Assembly: GCF_042650885.1 (NCBI RefSeq)
Contig: NZ_JBHSBU010000001.1
Span: 1,116,001-1,180,000 of the forward strand
Reading direction: 5' to 3'
DNA from: Chitinimonas_A lacunae
GTDB taxonomy: Bacteria > Pseudomonadota > Gammaproteobacteria > Burkholderiales > Chitinimonadaceae
Length of the DNA: 64,000 nucleotides
Made by a program: the position numbers and the translations under genes. Of this stretch, positions 16,055 through 24,335 are shown one piece after another. Every line of letters begins with the position of its first letter. Position 1 is the first letter of the stretch. The notes below the pieces were generated by a model that saw only the letters and a list, made by a program, of their open reading frames with translations, did not search any database and had not been told where the DNA came from.

Positions 16055-16882
16055 TCAGCGCCCCTGTTTGCCGATCTCGCCCTTCTGGCCCAGTTCGGAC
16101 TGGCCCGGACCCGTTGCCGTCGCCGGATGATGAATTCCCCGTCCCTGCTCACCCGCGCCGGCCACCCGGCCAAGCTGGATCACTTCGCCCTTTTCCCAGG
16201 CATCGGCCCCGCTCACCACCTTGGGCTCGGGCAAACTGGCCCGGCCCCGGGCGATTGCCGCCGTATCGATGCCAAAGCGGCGGTCGCGGTCGGCCAGCAG
16301 GCGCGGGTCGAGTTGGCCGTCCTTGGTGAATCCCATCATCAGCGCAGGCACGCCCAGCGGCAGCGCCTTATCGCGGTCGGTATGCCAGGTGTGCCAGGTC
16401 TTGCCATAGGTCGAGACGATTTTGCCCATCAAGGCTTTTTCCGCCACTTCCGGCAGGCCCGGTGCCACCAGCGAGCCAGATTTGACCTCGTAGCGGTGGC
16501 TGTGCCACAGCTTCTTCTCTTCTTCAGGCAAGCCCAGGAACAGCCGCTCGCTAATAATGTATTCGACCCCCATCAGCTTGGCGTCCCTGGTATTGCCGTC
16601 GTAGATCACGGCCTGCATCACGTCTTCGTTGAGAACCGTGACGTAATGGTGGGCTTCCATCTGGCCATCCATATCGCCGTTGTAGAAATGAAAGCCGTCG
16701 AGATAGGCACTGACCGCCTCCAGCGGCCGGCGCTCCTGCAAGACCTTGGCGCCCGCTTCGAGCACTCGGGTCTTGGGCGTCTCGGGGGCGCCCGGGGTGG
16801 GAATATAGGACTCGGTGTTGTTCTCGCCGCAGCCACTCAGCCACAGCATGGCGAGCGCAAGGCCCGCAATCGTCTGGCGCAT
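16055..16882 (-). CDS. OBAP-family (DUF1264) lipoprotein
   Basis: 275 residues. MRQTIAGLALAMLWLSGC is a lipoprotein signal with the lipobox LSGC at residue 18. The body matches the oil-body-associated-protein family: the PLEAVSAYLDGFHFYNGDM segment near 54, then QMEAHHYVTVLNEDVMQAVIYDGN, KLMGVEYIISERLFLGLPEEEKKLWHSHRYEVKSGSLVAPGLP, and KTWHTWHTDRDKALPLGVPALMMGFTKDGQL, all typical. The last 40 residues are low-complexity Gly/Gln. Plant members coat oil bodies; the role of bacterial exported ones is unknown. Transcribed alone; copy B of the 24-base motif is 25 bp upstream of its start. Confidence 0.8.
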   Translation of the reverse strand: MRQTIAGLALAMLWLSGCGENNTESYIPTPGAPETPKTRVLEAGAKVLQERRPLEAVSAYLDGFHFYNGDMDGQMEAHHYVTVLNEDVMQAVIYDGNTRDAKLMGVEYIISERLFLGLPEEEKKLWHSHRYEVKSGSLVAPGLPEVAEKALMGKIVSTYGKTWHTWHTDRDKALPLGVPALMMGFTKDGQLDPRLLADRDRRFGIDTAAIARGRASLPEPKVVSGADAWEKGEVIQLGRVAGAGEQGRGIHHPATATGPGQSELGQKGEIGKQGR

Positions 16883-16906
16883 TGGATCAGTTCCTTATTG
16901 AAATTT

Positions 16907-16930
16907 TCTTTAGAAATGGCGTCCAAAAAT
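16907..16930 (+). repeat. 24-base shared motif, copy B
   Basis: Reads TCTTTAGAAATGG then CGTCCAAAAAT, aligning without gaps to copies at 11530 and 37561. It is in the presumed promoter region of the minus-strand OBAP gene. Confidence 0.4.
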
Positions 16931-17105
16931 TCGCTGGATCCATCGGATGGACCAGACCACAGGCTGCCAGCCAGCATCAGGTCTGTTACGAGCTGTTAGA
17001 AGAACGAAGACAATGGTGCTGGCAGCGATCTGCGGCTCAAGCACCTTGCGGATTGGCGAAAATCCACGCCATCCTGAAGACGAATGGACAGTAGATTGAG
17101 CCGAC

Positions 17106-17597
17106 CTAGCGGCTGGGCAACATCCGCCGCCGCCATAAGGTGGCCAGGGCCAGGCCGAAGGCAAAGGCGCCATAGACGCCGGTCATCGACGCGGGCTTGA
17201 GGTGTTTTTCATAACCGGGCCGGAAACGCGGCGGGGTAATGGTGTAGTCGATGGTGAAGGCCATGGCGGCGACAGCCTCGGCCCGCTTGAGCACCGCAGT
17301 CGGGTCGGCCGCTGGATTGGCCGCCAGCCAGCGTTCATAGATCGTGGCCCACATGATCGAGCAGGCATGGTGGATGGCATAGCCCAGCAGCGTATGTCGC
17401 GCGCTGAACCCATGCCGGTGCAAGGCTTGCTCACCCCATACCCATTGACTGGTGGCATTGGTGCCGGAAAACAGCGAACCGGCATCGGTCCGGCTGCGCA
17501 GTGCGATCACGGCCGTCGAGCAAAGACTGGCCAGTCCGCCGGATAGCAGGGCATGGCCCAGTGCGTTTTTCCAGCTATTGGTTTTGAGAGCCGTCAT
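17106..17597 (-). CDS. conserved membrane protein of unknown function
   Basis: 163 residues with hydrophobic stretches at about 12-30 (ALLSGGLASLCSTAVIALRS), 65-85 (TLLGYAIHHACSIMWATIYERW) and 140-155 (GVYGAFAFGLALATLW), and a basic C-terminus RRRMLPSR. The family has no name I can give. It is divergent from the SDR-DoxX gene, with 51 bp between their starts, and may share a regulatory region with the SDR/DUF2269 pair. The AAGGAGG on the minus strand just before the ATG supports the start. Confidence 0.65.
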   Translation of the reverse strand: MTALKTNSWKNALGHALLSGGLASLCSTAVIALRSRTDAGSLFSGTNATSQWVWGEQALHRHGFSARHTLLGYAIHHACSIMWATIYERWLAANPAADPTAVLKRAEAVAAMAFTIDYTITPPRFRPGYEKHLKPASMTGVYGAFAFGLALATLWRRRMLPSR

Positions 17598-17648
17598 GAT
17601 CCGTCACCTCCTTCTTGAACGACAGGCCGGGCATTGCCCGGAATCCTT

Positions 17649-18905
17649 ATGCGCATATTGATCGTGGGCAGCAGCGGTTTTCTGGGCGGCGCCATCGCAG
17701 CCGCATTACACAGCGCTGGCCATGAAGTCGTCGGCACAGCGCGCCGTCCGGCAGCAGGAACAGGACTGGTCGAAGCCGACTTCGCGCGCGACCACGACCC
17801 CGCGGTATGGCGCTCGCGGCTGGCGGGCTTCGATGCCGTAGTCAACGCCGTCGGCATCCTGCGCGAGAGTCCAGGGCAGCATTTCGACGACCTGCATCAG
17901 CGTGGGCCTTGCGCCCTGTTCTCGGCTTGCGTGGCAGCAGGGGTACCGAGGGTGGTGCAGATCTCGGCACTGGGCGCCGATGCCGCTGCCACCAGTCGCT
18001 ACCATCTCAGCAAACAACAAGCCGACGATTTCCTGTTGTCGCTGCCACTCACCGCCACGGTGCTGCAACCGTCGCTGGTGTACGGCCCAGGCGGCACCAG
18101 CGCCCGGCTGTTCGACGCACTGGCAGCCTTGCCGCTGATTCCACTGCCTGGCCAGGGCCGGCAATTGCTCCAACCGATACATCTCGACGATCTGTGCGCC
18201 ACCGTGGTGAAGCTGCTCGAGATGCCAGCGCCGCCGCGCCGGCTCGCCGCAGTCGGTCCCGCCGCGCTGACCCTGCGCGACTATCTCGCTACACTGCGGC
18301 GCGCGCTTGGCCTCGGGCGAGGGTGCTTTATCAATGTCCCGAATGCCCTAGTCGATCTGGCGGCCACGCTGGGCGAAAAGCTGCCGGGCGCCTTACTCGA
18401 TCGCGACACCTTGACGATGCTGGAGCGTGGCAACCATGCCGATGCCGGACCGATCAGCGCCGTATTGGGCCATCCGCCGCGTCCGCCCGCCAACTTTGTG
18501 GCGGCACGCGAGGTGCGAACAGCCCGCTTGACGGCGCAACTCGACTTGCTGCTGCCCATGCTGCGGCTCAGTCTGGCAGTGGTATGGATCGTGACGGCGG
18601 TGGTGTCGGTCTTCTTCTATCCAGTGACCGACAGCCTCGAACTGCTGGCCCGAACCGGCATCAGCGGTGCCGCCGGACCGCTGGCGCTTTATGGGGCGGC
18701 GGGGCTGGATCTGCTGTTCGGGCTGGGCATGCTGTTTCTGCCGCGCCGGCGACTGCTCTATAAGGCGCAGATCGGCCTGATCCTGTTCTATACGCTGACG
18801 ATCAGCCTGTTTCTGCCCGAGTTCTGGTTTCACCCGTATGGGCCGCTGCTCAAGAATCTGCCGATGCTGGCGGTGCTATGGGTATTGCACGATCTGGAGG
18901 AATAA
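17649..18905 (+). CDS. SDR/NmrA-type NAD(P)-binding protein fused to a DoxX-like membrane domain
   Basis: 418 residues. Residues 1-300 form an atypical SDR/complex-I NDUFA9-like domain: RILIVGSSGFLGGAIAAAL is the dinucleotide-binding motif, then DAVVNAVGILRE, VPRVVQISALGA, YHLSKQQADDFLLS and QPIHLDDLCATVV. Residues about 305-415 contain four hydrophobic segments of the DoxX-like family (LLPMLRLSLAVVWIVTAVVSVFFYP, LALYGAAGLDLLFGLGMLFLP, ILFYTLTISLFLPEFW). The fusion is known in proteobacteria beside DUF2269 proteins, as here (next gene 15 bp on). The start at 17649 avoids a 5-codon extension. Substrate unknown. Confidence 0.75.
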   Translation: MRILIVGSSGFLGGAIAAALHSAGHEVVGTARRPAAGTGLVEADFARDHDPAVWRSRLAGFDAVVNAVGILRESPGQHFDDLHQRGPCALFSACVAAGVPRVVQISALGADAAATSRYHLSKQQADDFLLSLPLTATVLQPSLVYGPGGTSARLFDALAALPLIPLPGQGRQLLQPIHLDDLCATVVKLLEMPAPPRRLAAVGPAALTLRDYLATLRRALGLGRGCFINVPNALVDLAATLGEKLPGALLDRDTLTMLERGNHADAGPISAVLGHPPRPPANFVAAREVRTARLTAQLDLLLPMLRLSLAVVWIVTAVVSVFFYPVTDSLELLARTGISGAAGPLALYGAAGLDLLFGLGMLFLPRRRLLYKAQIGLILFYTLTISLFLPEFWFHPYGPLLKNLPMLAVLWVLHDLEE

Positions 18906-18920
18906 GGTCTGGAGGACTGG

Positions 18921-19385
18921 ATGGAATACCTGATCGCCAAATGGCTCCATATTCTGTCGTCGACTTTGCTGTTTGGAACCGGCATCGGTTCCGCGTTCTA
19001 CCTGCTGACTGCCACCATCGACCGCGATCCGCGCGTGGTGGCGGCGGTGGCGCGCTGGGTGGTGGTCGCCGACTGGATGTTCACCGCGACCACCGCGATC
19101 TTCCAGCCCTTGAGCGGGCTGTGGATGATGCATCTGGTCGGCTTCACCCTGGAAAGCCGCTGGCTGCTGTGGTCGGTGATCCTCTACGCGATTGCGATTG
19201 CCTGCTGGCTGCCAGTGGTATGGCTACAGATGCGGCTGCGCGATACGGCCAGGCAGGCCGCTGACACGGGAAAGCCGCTCAGTCCGGCCTACTGGCGCTA
19301 TTTCCGCGCCTGGATGGCGCTGGGTTTTCCGGCCTTTTTCGCCTTTCTGGCAGTGTTCTATCTGATGGTGGCGAAACCGAACTGA
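18921..19385 (+). CDS. DUF2269 family membrane protein
   Basis: 154 residues, four transmembrane segments. The family signature is at the start: MEYLIAKWLHILSSTLLFGTGIGSAFY, with the His of the HxLS segment. Later come RWVVVADWMFTATTAIFQPLSGLWMM and ACWLPVVWLQMRLRD, and the end AFLAVFYLMVAKPN. A paralogue (about 60% alike by eye) is at 37794. A TGGAGG precedes the ATG. Cotranscribed with the SDR-DoxX fusion; function unknown, membrane redox or haem-related roles have been suggested only by fold and context. Confidence 0.8.
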   Translation: MEYLIAKWLHILSSTLLFGTGIGSAFYLLTATIDRDPRVVAAVARWVVVADWMFTATTAIFQPLSGLWMMHLVGFTLESRWLLWSVILYAIAIACWLPVVWLQMRLRDTARQAADTGKPLSPAYWRYFRAWMALGFPAFFAFLAVFYLMVAKPN

Positions 19386-19527
19386 GTCGATGCAAGAATT
19401 ATCTGGCTCTGAGTAAAATCTGCATCCCACACGGCAGCCTGGCATAGAAAGGCGCTTTGCCGCGCGGGAATATGATTTGCAGAGGAAAATCCGTTTCCCC
19501 TGCCCTCCCACCGAATAAGGAAAATCC

Positions 19528-20130
19528 ATGCAACCCATCATTGGCCTGTTTGTGGGCTTGTGCTTCACGCTTGCCCTGCCCGCCCAGGCAGCCGACACCA
19601 CGCCGCCGCCTGCCACCACTACGCCTCCGCCCAACAGCCAGGTCAACCCGCCCGAGACGATCGACGATCAGACCTTCGTGCAGAAAGCCGGCATGTCGGG
19701 CGCCACGGAAATCGCGGCCAGCAAGCGGGCCGTCGCCCTGTCGGCCTCGGAAAAGGTCAAGACCTTCGCCCGCCAGATGATCAAGGACCACACCAAGGTT
19801 GCCGGCCAGCTCAAAGCCACCGCCAGCAAGGCCGGTCTGCAACCGCCCGGCGATGAACCCGATCCGGCCGTGATGTCGAAACTGAGCGGCCTCACCGGCG
19901 CCGACTTCGACAAGGCCTATATCGAACATGTTGCCGTCAAGGCCCACGCCGATGCCGTGAGTCTGTTCTCGCTCCAGGCCGCCAGCGGCAAGAACGCCAC
20001 GATGAAAACCTGGGCCAAGCGCACGCTGCCGGCGCTTCAGCACCATCTGACCATGGCGCAGAAACTCGCCAAGGACAGCAACGTCACGGTTCAACCGAGC
20101 GATACCGGTACTCAGAACCGTACCTATTAA
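19528..20130 (+). CDS. DUF4142 exported protein
   Basis: 200 residues. A cleavable signal peptide (MQPIIGLFVGLCFTLALPAQA-AD) is followed by a Pro/Thr-rich spacer and a DUF4142 four-helix ferritin-like bundle: DQTFVQKAGMSGATEIAASK, KVKTFARQMIKDHTKV, GADFDKAYIEHVAVKAHADAVSLF and RTLPALQHHLTMAQKLAKD. The conserved His pairs are present (KDHTKV, QHHLTM). Periplasmic, function unknown in the family; often called putative outer-membrane or stress proteins. AAGGAAAA before the ATG. A terminator at 20194 follows. Confidence 0.85.
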   Translation: MQPIIGLFVGLCFTLALPAQAADTTPPPATTTPPPNSQVNPPETIDDQTFVQKAGMSGATEIAASKRAVALSASEKVKTFARQMIKDHTKVAGQLKATASKAGLQPPGDEPDPAVMSKLSGLTGADFDKAYIEHVAVKAHADAVSLFSLQAASGKNATMKTWAKRTLPALQHHLTMAQKLAKDSNVTVQPSDTGTQNRTY

Positions 20131-20193
20131 GCGCGGTTTCGCCCGCTCAGCGACGGGCATGACCTACCGACCGGCCATGCCCACTACCGCAGC

Positions 20194-20221
20194 AAAACGC
20201 CCCGAACAGGGGCGTTTTTTT
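20194..20221 (+). terminator. rho-independent terminator
   Basis: AAAACGCCCC and GGGGCGTTTT arms around a 5-base loop, followed by more T's. It ends the DUF4142 gene. Confidence 0.9.
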
Positions 20222-20356
20222 ATGAGCGACTGCCGACTGCCTGTTGTGTCCACCTCCACGGATCTGGGATGGCGATGTCACTTGGGAGACGTGGTGGTGA
20301 TGGCAAGGTCGGTGAGGACTGATACAGCGGTGTGTTTGTGACGCTGAGAATGACGG

Positions 20357-20418
20357 ATAATATTTTTATTTATTTAATTTATCAGCCGTATATCTAGCAG
20401 ATATTTTTCATATTTATT
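20357..20418 (-). repeat. AT-rich intergenic repeat, copy 3
   Basis: Read on the minus strand: ATCTGCTAGATATACGGC, TGATAAATTAAAT, AAATAAAAATATTATC. Located between the DUF4142 gene and the pyroglutamyl-peptidase-like gene, both plus. Confidence 0.55.
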
Positions 20419-20716
20419 TGTTATTTGTTCTGGATCTTCTGCTCTGAATCTTCCCTCCCCCTGCCCCACCTCTCTCCATTTCCTCCTCACCCCCCATCCC
20501 CCGCACCTTCAGGCAAAAGGCGTTATTTTTCTTTTTGTACAATTTCTCTTGCCGCATCCAGCAACACTGATACCGAATATTTTATTTTCAACAGACTACA
20601 CACCGGTTTTTTTCTATAGCGGATGTCGGCGCCCCAGGCAGAATGATGGCGCCCTGACCAGCGTTCAGACCGGTCGGGTTGATTTCCTTCCAACCCTTTC
20701 TGCGGAAAACCCTCCC

Positions 20717-21862
20717 ATGCGTCCTTTTCTTCTCAGCGCCGTGCTGCTGGCCTGCTCGTCCATCCTGGCCGCGCCCGCCACGGTCGAGGAACAACGTCTT
20801 GAGGCAGCTCTGGCGGCCTTGCCCGATCTCAAGCCCACGATTGATGGCTGGAGCGGCCGGATCTACTACAACCTGCGCCAGTCCGGCAATGAAGCCGGTT
20901 TGATCCGGCAGGCGGCCTGGAACGGTCAGCAGCTTTGGCAGGCGGCTGTGCGCAAGCAGCGGCAGGAGGGAAGCTATGACGATCGACCGCTTTACTGGAC
21001 CCGTCTGGCCATCACCCGTCAACTGCGCAACGGCAGCTTTGCCTTTCCGCTCAGTGAGGCCGGTCGCCAGCGGGCACTGGCGGCCTTTGAGCGCAGTAGC
21101 CGTGGCATCGACGATCTGGCGCTCGACGAGCCAGGCAGCAAGCGCGTGTTGATCAGCGGTTTTGATCCGTTTGGACTCGACGGCAATCTGGCCCAGATGA
21201 ACCCATCGGGCATCACCGCCCTGGCGCTCGATGGCGCGCGCCTGCAATGCGGCCAGCGCAGCGCCCGGATCGAGGCGTTTGCCGTGCCGGTGCGTTTTCG
21301 CGATTTCGACCAGGGTTTGATCGAGGACACCCTGAGCCCGATCCTGCGCAGCCACCGCGCCGATCTGGTCGCCACCGTCAGCATGGGTCGCTGGGCGTTC
21401 GATCTGGAGCGCTTCCCGGGCGGACGGCGCAGTTCAGGCAGCTTTCCCGACAATGAAGGCGTCACCCAGGGCAGCGAAAGCGATCCACTGCCGCTTAACT
21501 ACCGGGGTGCGCCGCTCGGCGGACCCGAGTTTGTCGAATTCAGCCTGCCGGCCGAAGCGATGCAGCGGGTCCAGACGCCCTATGTGGTCAACGACAATCG
21601 TTGGGTGATGAGCAATCTGGGCTGGCAGGAAGCGCCAAGCCTGGCCGCGCTCGCGGGTCAGATCGCGATTGCCGGCTCGGGCGGCACTTATCTCTCGAAC
21701 GAGATCAGCTACCGCAGCGTGCTGCTGCGCGACCGGCTGGGCTTGAAGCTGCCGGTGGGGCATATCCATACACCTGCGGTCTATGAGTTCGACCGCGCGA
21801 CCCAGAAGCAGATCGTCGAACAGATCAAGACCATGCTGTGTGCGGCGGTGGAAACGCTGTAA
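20717..21862 (+). CDS. secreted pyroglutamyl-peptidase I-like protein, nucleophile replaced
   Basis: 381 residues. A signal peptide (MRPFLLSAVLLACSSILAAPA) is followed by about 125 helical residues of no known family, then a C15-peptidase-like domain from about 145: KRVLISGFDPFGLDGNLAQMNPSG is the family N-terminal strand, ERF near 235 sits where the catalytic Glu is expected, and VGHIHTP near 345 has the catalytic His. The Cys block (GTYLCN in the enzymes) reads GTYLSN, with Ser at 327. Active Pcp removes N-terminal pyroglutamate with a Cys nucleophile, so activity is doubtful or altered. The ATG at 20717 is preceded by GGAAAA; the frame upstream of it is AT-rich intergenic DNA. Confidence 0.75.
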   Translation: MRPFLLSAVLLACSSILAAPATVEEQRLEAALAALPDLKPTIDGWSGRIYYNLRQSGNEAGLIRQAAWNGQQLWQAAVRKQRQEGSYDDRPLYWTRLAITRQLRNGSFAFPLSEAGRQRALAAFERSSRGIDDLALDEPGSKRVLISGFDPFGLDGNLAQMNPSGITALALDGARLQCGQRSARIEAFAVPVRFRDFDQGLIEDTLSPILRSHRADLVATVSMGRWAFDLERFPGGRRSSGSFPDNEGVTQGSESDPLPLNYRGAPLGGPEFVEFSLPAEAMQRVQTPYVVNDNRWVMSNLGWQEAPSLAALAGQIAIAGSGGTYLSNEISYRSVLLRDRLGLKLPVGHIHTPAVYEFDRATQKQIVEQIKTMLCAAVETL

Positions 21863-22111
21863 GCACGCTTCACGTTCCAACTGGCGTCGACCGGGGCCAG
21901 CCCCGCCATGGACGCCCGCCCTCGCTGGCCGGGAGACTTTCTTCCGGCCATTTCTCCTATCGAGAATTTCGCAAACAGCAAACGAGAATTTCCAGAGGGC
22001 GCCGAGCGGGTGCGAGGCTTGCCACGGGTATCTGGTAGACCTGGTTTTTTCGCTCATTACGCCGTTGCCTGATTGTGCTGCGCAGCGTACGCATCCGCCC
22101 AAGGAGGCGCC

Positions 22112-23452
22112 ATGAATCAGACCTTGTCACCTCCCGTGGTCTCCGGCCTTGATCGGGCGGCGCTGCTCGACGAGTTGCGCCGGGCGGCCGAACCGCTGCC
22201 GCCGCTTGACGATATTGAACGCTTCGGCCGCTGTTTCGACCGCTATGGCGATGCCCATGTGGTGCTGCTGGGTGAGGCCACCCATGGCAGTTCCGAGTTC
22301 TACCGTGCCCGGGCGCTGATCACCCGTTATCTGATCGAAGCGCATGGCTTCAATATCGTAGCCGTTGAGGCCGACTGGCCTGAAGCGGCGCGTTTCGATG
22401 CCTATATCCGCAATCGCCAGACCGCGTTTGCCGGCTGGGGTCCGGCCCGCTTTCCGTCCTGGATGTGGCGTAACCGCGAAGTCGTCGAATTCGCCCGCTG
22501 GCTGCGCACCCATAACGCCCCGCTGGCGCCCGAATCGCGGGTGGAGTTCCGTGGCCTCGATATCTACAGCCTCAGCGACTCGATCGACGCCGTGCTCGAA
22601 TACCTGGAGCGGATCGACCCCAGCGAGGCGGCCCGCGCGCGGCAGCGCTATGACTGCCTGATGCCGTGGCAATCCGACCCGGCCAGCTATGGTCTGGCCG
22701 CCTTCGGCCGCACCCACGCCACCTGCGAAGATGAAGCGGTGGCCCAGCTCCATGCCCTGCTGGCCAAGCGACTCGACTATATGGGCCAGGATGGCGAAGC
22801 CTTCCACGATGCGGCGCAGAATGCCCGGATCGTCCAGGCGGCCGAGCGTTACTACCGGATCATGTATCAGGGCTCGACCCCGTCGTGGAATCTGCGCGAC
22901 CAGCATATGTTCGACACGCTCGAACGGCTGATGACGCTGCGACCGCTGGCCAAGGCGGTGGTCTGGGCGCACAACTCGCATATCGGCAACGCCGCCGCCA
23001 CCCGGATGGGCTGGCGCGGCCAGACCAATATCGGCGAGCTGTGCCGCAAGCGCTTCAACCATGCGGCGGTGGCCATCGGTTTCGGCACCGACCGTGGCAC
23101 GGTGGCAGCGGCCTCGCAATGGGATGGGGAAATGGAAGTGATGTTGATCCGGCCGGCGCGCTACGACAGCTACGAGCGTCTCTTCCACGATACCGGCTTT
23201 GCCGCCTCGCTGACCGACTGGCGCCAACCCGAACGCGAATCGCTGCGCCAGGCGCTGACCCCGCTGATGCTCGAGCGGGCCATCGGCGTGCTGTACCGGC
23301 CGCGCACCGAATTGCTGAGCCACTATTTCGAAGCCAATCTGGCCGAGCAGTTCGATGCCTATGTCTGGTTCGACCAGACCACGGCGGTCACGCCGCTCCC
23401 CACCCTCAAAGACCACAGTGCCGTGCCCGACACCTATCCTTTCGGTCTGTAA
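22112..23452 (+). CDS. erythromycin-esterase-family hydrolase
   Basis: 446 residues of the PF05139 (EreA/EreB-like, succinoglycan-biosynthesis-like) family. Seen: VVLLGEATHGSSEFYRARALITRYLIE with the GEATHG active-site His, VAVEADWPEA, RFPSWMWRNREVVEFARWLRTHN, VEFRGLDIYSLSDS and AKAVVWAHNSHIGNA with the second His. Most members are not macrolide resistance enzymes, and nothing here indicates one. AGGAGG lies six bases before the ATG at 22112. It is followed 21 bp later by a phosphoribosyltransferase gene, a pairing also known as a single fused protein in mycobacteria, which suggests a joint function. Confidence 0.85.
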   Translation: MNQTLSPPVVSGLDRAALLDELRRAAEPLPPLDDIERFGRCFDRYGDAHVVLLGEATHGSSEFYRARALITRYLIEAHGFNIVAVEADWPEAARFDAYIRNRQTAFAGWGPARFPSWMWRNREVVEFARWLRTHNAPLAPESRVEFRGLDIYSLSDSIDAVLEYLERIDPSEAARARQRYDCLMPWQSDPASYGLAAFGRTHATCEDEAVAQLHALLAKRLDYMGQDGEAFHDAAQNARIVQAAERYYRIMYQGSTPSWNLRDQHMFDTLERLMTLRPLAKAVVWAHNSHIGNAAATRMGWRGQTNIGELCRKRFNHAAVAIGFGTDRGTVAAASQWDGEMEVMLIRPARYDSYERLFHDTGFAASLTDWRQPERESLRQALTPLMLERAIGVLYRPRTELLSHYFEANLAEQFDAYVWFDQTTAVTPLPTLKDHSAVPDTYPFGL

Positions 23453-23473
23453 GTGCCGTGGCAAGGAGGCTTT

Positions 23474-24130
23474 ATGAAATCGATCCCCCTGTTTATCGAC
23501 CGCCGCGATGCCGGCCGCCGGCTGGCCATCGCCCTGCGTCGCCATGCTGCCTACCGGCCGCTGGTGCTGGCCCTGCCGCGCGGCGGTGTGCCGGTCGGTT
23601 ACGAGGTCGCCCAGGCGCTGCAAGCGCCGCTCGATCTATTGCTGGTGCGCAAGATCGGCTACCCGGGCCAGCCCGAAGTGGCACTGGGCGCGGTGATCGA
23701 CCTGCCCGAGCCGCAATGCCTGATCAACGAAAGCACCGACACCGCGATCCTGCCGCCTGACTATCTGGAACAGACCCGCCAGCGCGAACTGGAGGAAATC
23801 CGTCGCCGCCGCCAACGCTACGGCGCCACCCAATTGCCCGATCTGACCGATCGCACGGTGATCGTGGTCGATGACGGCATCGCCACTGGCGCCACCATGC
23901 GTGCGGCCTTACTGGGACTCAGCAAAGCCAAGCTGCGCAGTCTGGTGGTGGCCGTGCCGGTGGCCGCGGAATCGGCGCTGGAACTGTTGCCCGATATCGT
24001 CGACGAGGTGGTATGTCTGGCCATGCCCGACCCTTTCTATGCAGTCGGCCCGCACTACGCCAATTTCGCCCAGACCAGCGATGCCGAAGTGATCGAATTG
24101 CTTGAGAAGGCGCGGGTACAGCAGGTTTGA
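23474..24130 (+). CDS. phosphoribosyltransferase-family protein
   Basis: 218 residues. The type-I PRTase PRPP-binding motif is VIVVDDGIATGATMRAAL near residue 134, and the N-terminal part has RPLVLALPRGGVPVGYEVAQAL and LDLLLVRKIGYPGQPEVALGAV. This is the PRTase found next to, or fused with, erythromycin-esterase-like and dienelactone-hydrolase-like domains, not a classic purine enzyme. AAGGAGG precedes the ATG at 23474. It is the second gene of the two-gene operon. The base or other acceptor is unknown. Confidence 0.82.
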   Translation: MKSIPLFIDRRDAGRRLAIALRRHAAYRPLVLALPRGGVPVGYEVAQALQAPLDLLLVRKIGYPGQPEVALGAVIDLPEPQCLINESTDTAILPPDYLEQTRQRELEEIRRRRQRYGATQLPDLTDRTVIVVDDGIATGATMRAALLGLSKAKLRSLVVAVPVAAESALELLPDIVDEVVCLAMPDPFYAVGPHYANFAQTSDAEVIELLEKARVQQV

Positions 24131-24152
24131 CGGAGCGGTGCATCAGCCTTAT

Positions 24153-24171
24153 CTATGCGTCCTACGCATAG
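24153..24171. repeat. perfect palindrome CTATGCGT/ACGCATAG
   Basis: Eight-base arms around a 3-base loop, 22 bp after the phosphoribosyltransferase stop. The right arm ACGCATAG occurs again at 24228-24235. It may be a small hairpin or a protein-binding site; no T-run follows. Confidence 0.45.
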
Positions 24172-24176
24172 TAAAT

Positions 24177-24219
24177 TACCTGCGTGCCCCCATATATCTC
24201 GAAAAATAAAAACTATTCA
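24177..24219 (+). repeat. AT-rich intergenic repeat, copy 4 (diverged)
   Basis: Reads ACCTGCGTGCCCCC, ATATATCTC, GAAAAATAAAAACTATTC. The 3' A-rich half fits the family; the 5' core is poorly conserved. Confidence 0.35.
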
Positions 24220-24335
24220 TTCCCTCTACGCATAGCTTGATCACTCCTTCTTTACCTCCCCGACCGAGCCGGAGATTTTCCTGCTGCCCGCGTTTGTTGA
24301 CGCTTTCTTCCCAACTTCCCCAAAGGCAAAAATAA

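Larger units (their letters stand above)
20131..20716. other. long intergenic region
   Basis: 586 bp. It holds a terminator (20194-20221), AT-rich repeat copy 3 (20357-20418), a strongly pyrimidine-biased tract (about 20447-20505, nearly all C/T on the plus strand) and an AT-rich stretch with TACAAT (about 20537) that may be a -10 box for the next gene. No coding frame is convincing. Confidence 0.5.

Noticed and set aside
22112..23452. Macrolide resistance gene
   Set aside because: Most PF05139 proteins are not macrolide esterases, and the pairing with a phosphoribosyltransferase points elsewhere.
22127..23623. A 498-codon open frame opposite the erythromycin-esterase-like gene
   Set aside because: The plus-strand gene has strong motifs and a perfect ribosome site; the antisense product has no recognisable motif.
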